Source of the DNA: M1-B18 sp048264125
GTDB taxonomy: Bacteria > Bacillota > Clostridia > Peptostreptococcales > Natronincolaceae
Reading direction: 5' to 3'
Length of the DNA stretch: 64,000 nucleotides
NCBI GenBank assembly: GCA_048264125.1
Contig: JBLXDM010000006.1
Coordinates: 186,001 to 250,000 of the forward strand
Shown: positions 1 through 8,510 of the stretch, piece by piece
Numbering within the stretch: the stretch's first letter is position 1
Layout of the letters: each line of letters begins with the position of its first letter
Position numbers and translations under genes: made by a program
The notes under the pieces: generated by a model
Database searches by the model: none
What the model was told of the DNA's origin: nothing
Seen by the model: only the letters and a program-made list of their open reading frames with translations

Positions 1-1240
1 TTAGCCCATCTAATATTAGAAAGCCTCCCAGGACTAAAATAACTGTATTATTAATTCCTGTTAAAAAAACAGGAAACACCGTCATAAACTGTGAGGAAAC
101 CCCTATCCTCTGTTCTGAAACCAATGCCTTCGCCTGATATCCTGCCCATTGGGCGAAGAAGTCAGACTCAGACCCCGTAGCCTTTAGGGTTTCTATAATT
201 TGCAGCCCCGACATTCCTGTGCCTATAAGCTTGCCGCGTTCTCTCAGCAGCTTTTGGTTTAAGTCCCTTCTCTTACTAGATACTACCCTTAGATAAATTA
301 CATTTACCATAGCAATTGCAAGGCCTACTAAAGCCAGAATATAATTGTACTGAAGCATTAAAACAAAATAAAAAATTATCATAATAAGATTTAAGACCGT
401 CGCCGCCAGCTGCCCTGACAAGAGCTTTGCAACCCTATCATTGCTTTGCATTCTTGATGCTAGATCTCCTGAAGAGCGTTGGGTAAAAAACGCAGTTGGT
501 AGCTTTAATATATGCCATAAAAAGCTACTGGAGGTTACGAGGGCAATCTTTGTCTCTAAGCGCAAGAGATAGTACTGCTGTAACCAAGTAAGCAGCCCCC
601 GTAGGATTGCTGTCATTCCCATTCCCAGTATAAGGGGAAATATCCATGAGCCTCTGTCCCCCAGCAATATATCATCTAAAAAAATCCTAGAGAAGGTAGG
701 AATGGCCAAGCCGGGTATTACTAAGGCCAAGCCTATAAGCACTATATAAACCAATGCTACCTCTGACCCCCTTAGCCTTTTCTTCAAGGCTGAAAGCATG
801 CTGGGCTTGTTTTTTTTCTGCTGGAATCCAGGCAATGGCTGAAAGGTTAAAGCAATCCCAGTAAAGGACTCGTCAAATTCCTCCTCTGAAACTGTCCTTC
901 TTCCATCGGCGGGGTCGTTTAGAAAAGCCTTTCCCTTATGAAAGCCTTCCAAAACTAAGAAGTGATTAAAATCCCAATGAATTATCATTGGTAACGGCAT
1001 GTCCTTTAAGGCTGCAGGCTCCTTACGATACCCCCTTGCCTCAAGGCAGTACTTTCTGGCTCCCTTTAATAAGTTGCTGGCCTTGCTGCCATCCCTTGAA
1101 ACACCACAGGCAAGCCTTAACTCCTCAAGAGGTACATAATTGCCATAATATGATAGTATCATTGCCAAGGAGGCGGCCCCACACTCTACAGCTTCCATCT
1201 GTAGTACTGTAGGAACCTTTACTATTTTTGTCTTTATCAT
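1..1240 (-). CDS. NHLM-type bacteriocin/RiPP ABC exporter with C39 peptidase domain (partial)
   Basis: This gene runs off the left edge of the window, so only its N-terminal ~413 residues are visible. It begins at the ATG read on the minus strand from 1240, behind an AAGGGTGGG ribosome site. The first ~130 residues are a C39 peptidase: a Gln and the catalytic Cys lie in VLQMEAVECGAAS (Cys about residue 20), and the His lies in HWDFNHFLVL. These domains cut leader peptides after a double glycine during export. Several hydrophobic membrane segments follow; the ATPase domain must lie outside the window. It sits 25 bases after the HlyD-like gene and fits the NHLM exporter family, probably processing the precursor at 5586-5834. 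Confidence 0.88.
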   Translation of the reverse strand, partial: MIKTKIVKVPTVLQMEAVECGAASLAMILSYYGNYVPLEELRLACGVSRDGSKASNLLKGARKYCLEARGYRKEPAALKDMPLPMIIHWDFNHFLVLEGFHKGKAFLNDPADGRRTVSEEEFDESFTGIALTFQPLPGFQQKKNKPSMLSALKKRLRGSEVALVYIVLIGLALVIPGLAIPTFSRIFLDDILLGDRGSWIFPLILGMGMTAILRGLLTWLQQYYLLRLETKIALVTSSSFLWHILKLPTAFFTQRSSGDLASRMQSNDRVAKLLSGQLAATVLNLIMIIFYFVLMLQYNYILALVGLAIAMVNVIYLRVVSSKRRDLNQKLLRERGKLIGTGMSGLQIIETLKATGSESDFFAQWAGYQAKALVSEQRIGVSSQFMTVFPVFLTGINNTVILVLGGFLILDGL

Positions 1241-1265
1241 CTTATCCCACCCTTACAAATTTTCA

Positions 1266-2210
1266 CTATCGAAAAATAGGAAGCACTTTATTAATAGGTT
1301 TTTCTCTTTTGGTTATAATGGAGCCTTCAACAATCGTGCCGCTATGCATAACCATTTGAGGCCCGGTAGGTGACGACCACTGATAGCCACTTACTGTACT
1401 GCTGTCAGGAAGTAAATCAACCTTTACCATTAAAGATGCTCCTTGTGTTGCCAACATCTTAACTAGATTTTCATTGCCTAAGGTCTGCAGCATACTTAGG
1501 CTTGTAGCGGGGAATTCCGATACAGACATTACCCTTCCCAGCATAAAGCCGTATTCCTCTTTATTTACATTAGCAGGAGATAAATGCACCTCCATGCCGG
1601 GCTTTATGTCTCCGCCTTGTCCTGCAGCAACATAAAGGACTGCCTCCAGCTTGACGGCTTCACCATGCTGTTCCATAATAACAAGGGAATCTCCCGGACT
1701 TATAATGCTGCCGTTTTCCATGTTTATCTCAATAATACGTCCGCTGATAGGAGAAATAATTTGAGATTTAAATATTAGCTCCTCTTGGTGCTCTAAAATC
1801 TGGTCCTTTAGCTGTTGATATTGTTGAGAATCAGCACCTTGATTTGCTGCTTCAGTCCTTAGGCCTGCCTCCAGCTCATTAATCCTTGTGACAAGTTCAG
1901 GAACCTCGATTCTGGCTATGACATCACCCTTGTTGACCATATCCCCTGCACTATGCCTAATATTCGTAATCTGCCCTTGGGTGTGATGCTTCAGATAGAA
2001 AACGCCTCCATCCCTTAAGAGTATTCCTTGGCCTATTATTTTTGAAGGCAGGCTGCCAAAGAGACTCCAATAAACAGAAGCCATCAATATACAACCAATA
2101 GCCAGCAGAATTAACCAGCCTCTTGGGGAGGTTACCTTTATCATCGTATCCAATTGCTCAGGTGATGAAAGTCTCTCCAAGGATACCTCGCGAAACAATT
2201 CCTTTTTCAA
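1266..2210 (-). CDS. NHLM-type HlyD-family secretion adaptor protein
   Basis: This 314-residue membrane fusion protein links an ABC exporter to the cell exterior. It has a short cytoplasmic N-terminus, one membrane segment at about residues 30-52 (WLILLAIGCILMASVYW), a biotinyl-lipoyl-like half (GDMVNKGDVIARIEVPE), a short coiled coil rich in Glu/Gln around residues 110-145, and the second lipoyl half (SPISGRIIEINMENGSIISPGDS). The TTG start at 2210 is chosen for its GGGAGG site nine bases upstream. It lies between the binding lipoprotein and the peptidase exporter in one minus-strand operon, so it should serve export of the modified peptide. The family call (NHLM secretion protein) is by pattern and context. 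Confidence 0.85.
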   Translation of the reverse strand: MKKELFREVSLERLSSPEQLDTMIKVTSPRGWLILLAIGCILMASVYWSLFGSLPSKIIGQGILLRDGGVFYLKHHTQGQITNIRHSAGDMVNKGDVIARIEVPELVTRINELEAGLRTEAANQGADSQQYQQLKDQILEHQEELIFKSQIISPISGRIIEINMENGSIISPGDSLVIMEQHGEAVKLEAVLYVAAGQGGDIKPGMEVHLSPANVNKEEYGFMLGRVMSVSEFPATSLSMLQTLGNENLVKMLATQGASLMVKVDLLPDSSTVSGYQWSSPTGPQMVMHSGTIVEGSIITKREKPINKVLPIFR

Positions 2211-2246
2211 TATTAAAACCTCCCTTCAGAATATAAAGCGAAGGTA

Positions 2247-3371
2247 TTAATCCGCAAGATACTCTAAATTCCCCTTCGTAAAAACCTTAAGCTCCACTAT
2301 ATTACCTACATTATCTCCTCTGTCGTTAAGTCTATGGATTCCTGCTGCTCCGGGCCAATTGCCAAGGCCTTTTAGCGCTGCTGCAATATCGATGGCATCC
2401 ATTGATTTGGAATTATCTATGGCGGCTGCCATCATTTTAACTGCATCGTAGCCTAAGGCGGCGTGGGCAATAGGCATTTCATTGTATTCTAATATAAAGC
2501 TATCTACAAATTTTCTTACTGCAGAATGCTCCAAATTCGGATTAAAAACAGAGCCTATAATGGTTCCTTCCGCAGCCTCTCCTGCTATTTGCCATAGCTG
2601 AGGCGTATCCAGTGCATTGCCTGCTACAAAGGGTACCTTGATTCCGGCTTTGTCTGCATCATAGATGAAATTGCCTCCTCCCATCAAGGTATTTGCTATG
2701 AAGATTCCATCATAACCGAAGGCCTGCCACTTTTTGTGCAATCTATTAAGATCGGACGGATCATTGTAATAGTTAAATCTATCGACAATAGTTATCCCCC
2801 GTGCTTTAGCATGATCCTCAAAGGAATTTGCCAAGCCCTGACCATAGGAATCATCAGAATAATACACCACCATCCGCTTAAAGCCATTTCTGGCTAGGTA
2901 TATTGCCAACTGTCTTGCTATCTCATCATCACTGGGTATGACTCTAAATACCTGATGATATCCCCCCTTGGTAAGCTCTGGTGCAGAGGAGGCTGGGGAA
3001 AGCATAACCAGTCCAGCATCTGCATAAATAGAAGAGGCAGAAAGTGAAATATATGAAGCCCTATGTCCTATAACTGCACTAACTTCTTTATTTTGGGCAA
3101 AGGCTTGGGCTATAGCCATTCCCTTTTCAGTATTGGACTCATCATCCAGCTTAAGGAGCTTTAGCTCTTTGCCCTTAATGCCTCCGCCCTCATTTATTTC
3201 CTTGACTGCCAAATCAATACCCTCATTAAACATGCTATTATTCGAAGCAAAGGGCCAAGCCACACCAATCAGTATTTCATCAGACTCCTTAACTTTAGTG
3301 CAGCCTATCATAAGAGCAATGGTAAGAAGGCAAAGAAAAAGCTGTTGGATTTTACTTCTCTTCTTTATCAT
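2247..3371 (-). CDS. Leu/Ile/Val-type amino acid binding lipoprotein
   Basis: This 374-residue protein is a periplasmic-binding-protein type 1 (LivJ/AmiC-like, Peripla_BP_6) solute receptor. Its N-terminus is a lipoprotein signal: a charged start, a hydrophobic stretch and the lipobox MIGC at about residues 21-24. Family features are IGVAWPFASNNSMFNEGIDLAVKEINEGGGIKGKEL near the mature N-terminus and the VIGHRAS region. It is the first gene of the exporter operon and no permease or ATPase of a branched-chain amino acid importer is visible nearby. Here it could act as an extracellular sensor or immunity/receptor protein instead of an importer subunit; that is inference. The fold call is strong, the role is not. 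Confidence 0.85.
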   Translation of the reverse strand: MIKKRSKIQQLFLCLLTIALMIGCTKVKESDEILIGVAWPFASNNSMFNEGIDLAVKEINEGGGIKGKELKLLKLDDESNTEKGMAIAQAFAQNKEVSAVIGHRASYISLSASSIYADAGLVMLSPASSAPELTKGGYHQVFRVIPSDDEIARQLAIYLARNGFKRMVVYYSDDSYGQGLANSFEDHAKARGITIVDRFNYYNDPSDLNRLHKKWQAFGYDGIFIANTLMGGGNFIYDADKAGIKVPFVAGNALDTPQLWQIAGEAAEGTIIGSVFNPNLEHSAVRKFVDSFILEYNEMPIAHAALGYDAVKMMAAAIDNSKSMDAIDIAAALKGLGNWPGAAGIHRLNDRGDNVGNIVELKVFTKGNLEYLAD

Positions 3372-3609
3372 AAAAACACACCTTTTCCTTAAATTTAATT
3401 ATTAATAAAACATAAAACAAAATAATATCTCTACCTTTAATACGATTAGGGAAAGGAAGTATTACATTCCTTTTTATATGATTTTTCTATAAAATAAATT
3501 TTTGTATGTAATATAATTGCTGGAACTCCGTATTAACATATGCAGATAACAAAACACGCAAGCCTTTAGGGCATACCAATAACAATGTCTTTCTAAGGAG
3601 GTAGTTATA

Positions 3610-5514
3610 TTGTCTAAAGTTTTACTAGTAAGCATGCCCTTTGTAAGCTCTAAGTACCCTTCCCTTGCTTTAAGTGTTCTAAAGCCAGCATTATGGGCAG
3701 CAGGCATCCCTTGTGAAGTAAAGTATTTCAATGTGCTTTTTAGAGACTTTTGCAAGGCTCCAATCGAATATGAAACAATCTGCCAATATATGCTGATGGG
3801 GGAGTGGGTTTTTGGCCCTCAAGTCTTTGGTCCAGATTGGCCTACCAGCCAACGGGGCAGTGAGGAGCTACTTAATTCCTTCTTAGGTGTTGGAAAGGAA
3901 AATGTTGAAAGGAAACAGCAGCTTAAAATATTGACTGACTTTAGAGACATTGCTGGCGCTTTTATAGAGGAATGTATGAAGGCGGTTGAATGGAAGGATT
4001 ATGATATTATAGGCTTTACCTCCGTTTTTAGTCAGCAAATAGCTTCTTTAGCCTTAGCCAAAAGGATAAAGGAGGAATTTCCCGACAAGATAATTGCATT
4101 CGGAGGTGCCAATTGCGAAGGAGAGCTGGGTTTAATCATACTTGAGCAATTTCCATGGGTGGACTGGGTTTTCAGCGGTGATGGTGATGCCTCCTTTCCC
4201 GCTGCAATAAAAAGCTGGAGAGGGGGCAGTAGTCTTAAAGAAATTAAGGGCTTAGCCTATCGAGATATGAATCATATAGTCAGTCAGGGAAGCCACCAAA
4301 TCCATAACCTCGATGAATTACCCTTTCCTGATTTTGATGATTACTATAATGCTATAAAAGATGAAAGCCAGGATATTGATGGTCTTATCTCGTTGGAATT
4401 CTCAAGGGGCTGCTGGAAGGGGGCAAAATCACAATGTGCCTTCTGTGGTCTTAATGGACAAGGTATTAATTATCGTAGCAAAACACCTGCAAGGGCTATG
4501 GAAGAAATAAACTACATTGTAAATCGCTATAGCTGCTTAGGAGTTCAGGCAACCGACAATATTCTACCTCATGAATACTTTGATAATCTTCTTACTCAAC
4601 TGGAGAGTATAGGCCTTAAGAGTTTTTTCGTAGAGACCCGTTCCAACTTAAAGTATCATGAGCTCATGGCATTAAAAAAGGCCGGTGCAAAAAAGTTCCA
4701 GCCTGGAATAGAGAGCTTGGATACTGAGCTTCTTAAGTTTATAAGGAAAGGTGTAAGTATGCCAACAAATCTCAGATTCTTAAAATGGTGCAGAGAATTA
4801 GGTTTAACCCCTAAATGGAATTTCCTCCATACATTTCCAGGAGAAAATCCTGTAGCCTATGAGAGAATGCTGGCTTTAATACCATTGCTTCAGCATCTCC
4901 AACCACCAGAAAAGATTGCACCCTTTATCCTTACACGATTCAGCTCTATATATAATAGCCCTGAGAGCTGGGGGATAGATAGCTTTAAAGCAGATCATTT
5001 CTATAGCTGTATTTATCCCTTTGATGAGGCTGTGCTAAATCGATTAGCCTATATATTTGAATACAATATGAAGGATAAGACCAGCGCCAATGAAGCGGCA
5101 GACTATTTAACACCGGTGAAAAACCAGCTATTTGATTGGCAGCAGCTATGGCAGGAGGGTAGTCCTCCTATACTGGCTTATGAAAAAGACAGCAACCAGC
5201 TGATGACTGTTTATGATACGAGGCTTATTTCTAAAGAGAGAATAAATAAATTGAATCAAATGCAGTCGCTTATTTTGAGTTATTGCAATAGCTCTACTGC
5301 ATATGACCTTATTACCAATAAGCTTTCAGATGCCCTTGGCAGCGGTTACCCAGGAGATAAGATGGTTGAAACAGAGCTAGAGCGGCTTTGCAGCCTAGGC
5401 TATTTAATTGTTGAAGAAAATATGTATCTTAGCTTGGTAAATCAGCTGGAGGTAATGCTTGAAAATGGTCAATCACCCCCTCTAATTACATTGATTTATC
5501 AAACCTTTAAATAG
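3610..5514 (+). CDS. Cobalamin-type radical SAM RiPP maturation enzyme (probable C-methyltransferase family)
   Basis: This 634-residue protein has an N-terminal B12-binding-like Rossmann region (about 1-230; DIIGFTSVFSQQIASLALAKRIKE and FSGDGDASFP) and a radical SAM barrel (about 255-480). The iron-sulfur cysteines are C268, C276 and C279, spaced CX7CX2C in place of the usual CX3CX2C. The ~150-residue C-terminal part resembles the helical tail seen in RiPP maturation radical SAM protein 1. The family acts on ribosomal peptides and includes C-methyltransferases. The start is TTG with AAGGAGG upstream. The precursor gene begins 71 bases downstream. The exact reaction (methylation or another) cannot be read from the sequence. 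Confidence 0.8.
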   Translation: MSKVLLVSMPFVSSKYPSLALSVLKPALWAAGIPCEVKYFNVLFRDFCKAPIEYETICQYMLMGEWVFGPQVFGPDWPTSQRGSEELLNSFLGVGKENVERKQQLKILTDFRDIAGAFIEECMKAVEWKDYDIIGFTSVFSQQIASLALAKRIKEEFPDKIIAFGGANCEGELGLIILEQFPWVDWVFSGDGDASFPAAIKSWRGGSSLKEIKGLAYRDMNHIVSQGSHQIHNLDELPFPDFDDYYNAIKDESQDIDGLISLEFSRGCWKGAKSQCAFCGLNGQGINYRSKTPARAMEEINYIVNRYSCLGVQATDNILPHEYFDNLLTQLESIGLKSFFVETRSNLKYHELMALKKAGAKKFQPGIESLDTELLKFIRKGVSMPTNLRFLKWCRELGLTPKWNFLHTFPGENPVAYERMLALIPLLQHLQPPEKIAPFILTRFSSIYNSPESWGIDSFKADHFYSCIYPFDEAVLNRLAYIFEYNMKDKTSANEAADYLTPVKNQLFDWQQLWQEGSPPILAYEKDSNQLMTVYDTRLISKERINKLNQMQSLILSYCNSSTAYDLITNKLSDALGSGYPGDKMVETELERLCSLGYLIVEENMYLSLVNQLEVMLENGQSPPLITLIYQTFK

Positions 5515-5547
5515 ATGTAAAATGCACTTTAATTTTGTTTAAGTGGT

Positions 5548-5886
5548 AAAGTCGATGAGTTTTTATTAAAAAGGAGGTCAGTTAAATGAGTATATCCAAT
5601 ATTAAAGCTTTTAACGATAAGATTGCACAGGATGAAGGTTTATTAATGCAACTGAAGGAGGTTGCAGGGGATGTTGAAAAATATCTAGCCCTTGCCAAGG
5701 AAAATGGATTTGAGATAAGCAAAGAGGATCTGAATGCTTACGAAAAGGAATTAAAATCTGAAGGTAGTTTAAGCGATGAGGATTTAGACAAAGTAGCCGG
5801 CGGAGGAGTTAATTTTAAAACTATTTCTATATAACTCGGTTAACCATTAAGCAAGAAGTTTGAAGGGTTTTTCTCTCATCGACTTT
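5548..5886. repeat. 12-bp inverted repeat bracketing the precursor gene
   Basis: AAAGTCGATGAG at 5548-5559 is the exact reverse complement of CTCATCGACTTT at 5875-5886. The copies lie just before the ribosome site of the precursor gene and just before that of the epimerase gene. Pairing in the mRNA would loop out the precursor cistron. It may protect or isolate that message, or be chance; no T-run follows either arm closely enough to call a terminator. Confidence 0.55.
5586..5834 (+). CDS. Nif11-type RiPP precursor peptide with very short core
   Basis: This 82-residue peptide has a Nif11-like leader: helical and acidic, with FNDKIAQDEGLLMQLKEV near the start and the cleavage region SLSDEDLDKVAGG at residues 61-73. 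Cutting after the double glycine would release a core of nine residues, GVNFKTISI (74-82). The core has no Cys, so lanthionine or thioether chemistry is unlikely; modification of side chains or alpha carbons fits the two flanking radical SAM enzymes. The ribosome site AAGGAGG lies just before the ATG. A 12-base inverted repeat flanks the gene. The leader class is clear; the mature product is unknown. Confidence 0.88.
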   Translation: MSISNIKAFNDKIAQDEGLLMQLKEVAGDVEKYLALAKENGFEISKEDLNAYEKELKSEGSLSDEDLDKVAGGGVNFKTISI

Positions 5887-5917
5887 CCATCTTATAATTT
5901 AGTAAAGGAGACTGACC

Positions 5918-7408
5918 ATGGAAAATGAAAAAATTAATATTCATAAAAGCTTTTTAGATAAATTTTCCCATGAAGAGCTGAAGCTCATTGTGCAGATTAA
6001 GCGATTTTTTGAGTGCTATGAGGGGGACAAGGCCTTTAGATCCTCAGTTAATTCTGGAAGCTTTAGCTCTAAGGAGCTAAAGTACATTAAAGCTGTAGGT
6101 GTTGAATTTAATCCTCAGGAAATGGCTTTATTTTGGGAAAGACCTGAGTTAATTGACGAATACATCACCTCCTACCAAAAGGCCAATAAAGGTTATCCTA
6201 AGCTGTCTGAACCCCTTGCTCAGCAGCTATCAAAATACCCCCTCCTTAAGCTCTGGCACTGTTATATGGTTGGTAAATCCAGATATCGTTATGAGGAATG
6301 CATCCGCAGCCTCCCCATAGTAAATCCTAACCTAGAGGCCTGGCGCAATAGAAGAATTACTGCTTGCCAAAGTGAATTGGGAACTTTTAACCACTACGTT
6401 CGACACCCCATCCTCAGCTTTGAGTTAAGCGAAGGCTGTAGTATTCAGTGCTGGTTTTGCGCCTTTAGCTCAAATAGACTAAAGGGGGTTTATAACTATA
6501 ACGAGGGTAGAGACTTTTTTAGGGGAATTGCTCTTGTATGCAAAGAGCTCTTTGGTGCAGAGGCCGCAGGTGTAGCCCTCCCATATTATGCTACAGAACC
6601 CTACGACAATCCTAACTATATTGACTTTTTAAAGGACTATCATGATATTACAGGAGCAATTGTATGTACTAGCACAGCTGTTTGTACCGATAAAAAATGG
6701 ATAGATTCTTTGATAGAATTTTACCGGCATTATGATAGACCATGGCCAAGGCTCAGTGTATTGTCCACTGAGATTCTGCAACATATCCATAAAAATCATT
6801 CCCCAGATGCTCTAAGGGATGTTGAATTGGCAATGCAGATGAAGGAAAGCGTGAATCCTAAAATTTCTGGAGGAAGGATATTTGATTTAAAGAAAGAGGA
6901 CATAAGACATAGAGATAGTACAAACTACTTGAAGGGAATAATACCGCAGGGGACCATTGCCTGTGTCAGCGGCTTCTACATAAATTTTGTCCGAAGGGAT
7001 ATTAAGCTGGTGAGCCCATGCTATGTATCCGAAAAGTGGCCTTATGGCTACCGAATATATGATGAAGCTTCCTTTGATACTGTTGAGGATTTCCGTAGGA
7101 TTATGCTGGAAATGATGCAGCGGAATATGCCAATGACACCTCAAAAGGATTTTCCCCTGCGTTTAAGGGATGATTTAGTATTAAAAAGAATGGAGATGGG
7201 TTTTAATTTGGTATCCCCCTTCCAAATCCATCATTTCCATAATAAAGAAATTTTCGCGGCATTGGGAGATCTTTTAACAAAGCCAGCTGTAACCTATGGA
7301 GAGGCTGTAAATTTATTAATAGATCAATACCGACAGAATCCATTTGAGGTGCATGCTGTTCTAAAGCATCTCTTTGAGGATGGCTTTATGGATGAAGTGG
7401 GGGTTTAG
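5918..7408 (+). CDS. Radical SAM RiPP amino acid epimerase (PoyD-like)
   Basis: This 496-residue enzyme matches the PoyD/OspD-type epimerases that turn L- into D-residues in ribosomal peptides. The radical SAM motif is ELSEGCSIQCWFC, with C174, C178 and C181 in normal CX3CX2C spacing; the GC-x3-CWFC form is typical of this family. C368 (SPCYVSEKWPYGYRIYD) is in the place expected for the Cys that donates the hydrogen atom (PoyD C372). The ~150-residue N-terminal region is likely for leader binding. It starts at ATG behind AAGGAGA, 84 bases after the precursor gene, and should act on the nine-residue core. The assignment rests on motifs and length. Confidence 0.85.
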   Translation: MENEKINIHKSFLDKFSHEELKLIVQIKRFFECYEGDKAFRSSVNSGSFSSKELKYIKAVGVEFNPQEMALFWERPELIDEYITSYQKANKGYPKLSEPLAQQLSKYPLLKLWHCYMVGKSRYRYEECIRSLPIVNPNLEAWRNRRITACQSELGTFNHYVRHPILSFELSEGCSIQCWFCAFSSNRLKGVYNYNEGRDFFRGIALVCKELFGAEAAGVALPYYATEPYDNPNYIDFLKDYHDITGAIVCTSTAVCTDKKWIDSLIEFYRHYDRPWPRLSVLSTEILQHIHKNHSPDALRDVELAMQMKESVNPKISGGRIFDLKKEDIRHRDSTNYLKGIIPQGTIACVSGFYINFVRRDIKLVSPCYVSEKWPYGYRIYDEASFDTVEDFRRIMLEMMQRNMPMTPQKDFPLRLRDDLVLKRMEMGFNLVSPFQIHHFHNKEIFAALGDLLTKPAVTYGEAVNLLIDQYRQNPFEVHAVLKHLFEDGFMDEVGV

Positions 7409-7419
7409 CCCCACTTCAT
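7392..7419. terminator. Hairpin across the epimerase stop codon, between convergent genes
   Basis: ATGAAGTGGGG at 7392-7402 pairs perfectly with CCCCACTTCAT at 7409-7419. The six-base loop holds the TAG stop codon of the epimerase. The U-run after it is weak (ATATTTATT). It probably ends or stabilises the RiPP transcript before the oppositely oriented zinc-ribbon gene. Confidence 0.5.
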
Positions 7420-7434
7420 ATATTTATTAGATTA

Positions 7435-7815
7435 TTATCTGTTGCAATTGGAGCATTTCCCTGTTATTGCATTGAATGGAGCACCGCAATAGGGGCAGGT
7501 GCTATTTTTTTTATCTCTTGACCCGATAAATCCGGCTGCTGCTACTCTGTCTAGGTCTTCCTCCTCTAGCTCTCCTGTGTCCAAGTCATTCCTGGTAGAA
7601 GCTGTTTCCATGCCCTTAGTCAGCTTTAGCAAAATCCTATCCTTCAACTCTTCTCCTATCCTTTTATTCAGTTGTAAGTTACCTGCCACCATAGATTTAG
7701 CAAGCTTAATCAAGTCCGCTAATTCCTTATCCTCGATGGGGCCTGAGGTATCCTTACCCGAGAGAATTTCGTCTAAAAGCTTTAGGTATATATCTGCTTT
7801 AGCTCTATCATTCAT
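7435..7815 (-). CDS. ECF-sigma-linked small protein with RiPP-leader-like motif and C-terminal zinc ribbon
   Basis: This 126-residue protein has three parts. Residues ~1-70 are helical and resemble the short regulators that accompany ECF sigma factors (KELADLIKLAKSMVAGNLQLNKRIGEEL). Residues 82-95, ELEEEDLDRVAAAG, closely match the leader cleavage region of the nearby precursor (SLSDEDLDKVAGGG; 8 of 14 identical). The tail is a zinc ribbon, CPYC at 107-110 and CSNC at 121-124. The gene overlaps the sigma factor gene by 8 bases, so the two are co-translated. It may be an anti-sigma factor that is cut like a RiPP leader. That role is inference; no exact family was recognised. Confidence 0.6.
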   Translation of the reverse strand: MNDRAKADIYLKLLDEILSGKDTSGPIEDKELADLIKLAKSMVAGNLQLNKRIGEELKDRILLKLTKGMETASTRNDLDTGELEEEDLDRVAAAGFIGSRDKKNSTCPYCGAPFNAITGKCSNCNR

Positions 7816-8377
7816 ATATTTTTATCCCCTGCTCTTCCAGAGCCTGCCGCAATCGCCGCATTGCTCTAAATAATATAATACCGGCATTACTCTCACTTAT
7901 GGAAATAATTTTTGCAATTTCTCTGTTGGTATGTCCACTCCAAAATTTCAACGCTATAATCTCCTGCTCCCTATAGCTTAAGATAGAAAGAGCCCTCAGT
8001 AAATGCTTATGGGTATCATTTAATGCGACTATATCTGCAGGATTAAGCCTCATATCCACAAGTTCCTCCGTTTCCTCCAGTGAAAAATAGCTTATTCGAT
8101 TCTTGCTGCGGTAGTAGTCGGTAATAGTATTCCGGGCAATGGTAAAAAGCCATGTTGAAAAGGAAGCCCTTCCCGCTTGATAATAATCAAGTCTTGATAG
8201 AACTTTTTCAAAGATTTCACTGATTATATCATCGGCAGCATAGGAGTCTGTCACACGATAATGGACATAGTTATATATCCGATTAAAGTAGCAATTATAA
8301 AGCTCTGAAAAAGCCTCGCTGTTTTCCTTGGCCTTAAGAGCCAAAGTGGTCTCTTCGGCGGAGCTGAGATAAGGCAT
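7808..8377 (-). CDS. ECF-type RNA polymerase sigma factor
   Basis: This 189-residue protein has the two domains of extracytoplasmic-function sigma factors. Region 2 is at about 20-90, with ADDIISEIFEKVLSRLDYY and the DNA-melting stretch FSTWLFTIARNTITDYYRS. Region 4 is at about 125-180, with LSYREQEIIALKFWSGHTNREIAKIISISESNAG. It reads into the zinc-ribbon partner gene with an 8-base overlap. The GGAGG ribosome site is close to the ATG. It probably controls itself and perhaps the RiPP locus; 8397-8459 holds a 10-bp inverted repeat (ATTAGTTTGA and its complement) that might be an operator, but I could not assign the promoter. Confidence 0.9.
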   Translation of the reverse strand: MPYLSSAEETTLALKAKENSEAFSELYNCYFNRIYNYVHYRVTDSYAADDIISEIFEKVLSRLDYYQAGRASFSTWLFTIARNTITDYYRSKNRISYFSLEETEELVDMRLNPADIVALNDTHKHLLRALSILSYREQEIIALKFWSGHTNREIAKIISISESNAGIILFRAMRRLRQALEEQGIKIYE

Positions 8378-8510
8378 ACCTTTTTTACCTCCTCTAATTA
8401 GTTTGAAAGATGTGTAATTTATCCCAAAAAGTCATGGAGAAATTCATAATCAAACTAATTATAAGAAACAGGCTACCACCAAAACCGCCACCAAAACATA
8501 TATTTCTACA

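Noticed and set aside
3474..3755. 93-residue minus-strand frame over the start of the radical SAM gene
   Set aside because: It overlaps a well-supported gene with good ribosome site and has no family features.
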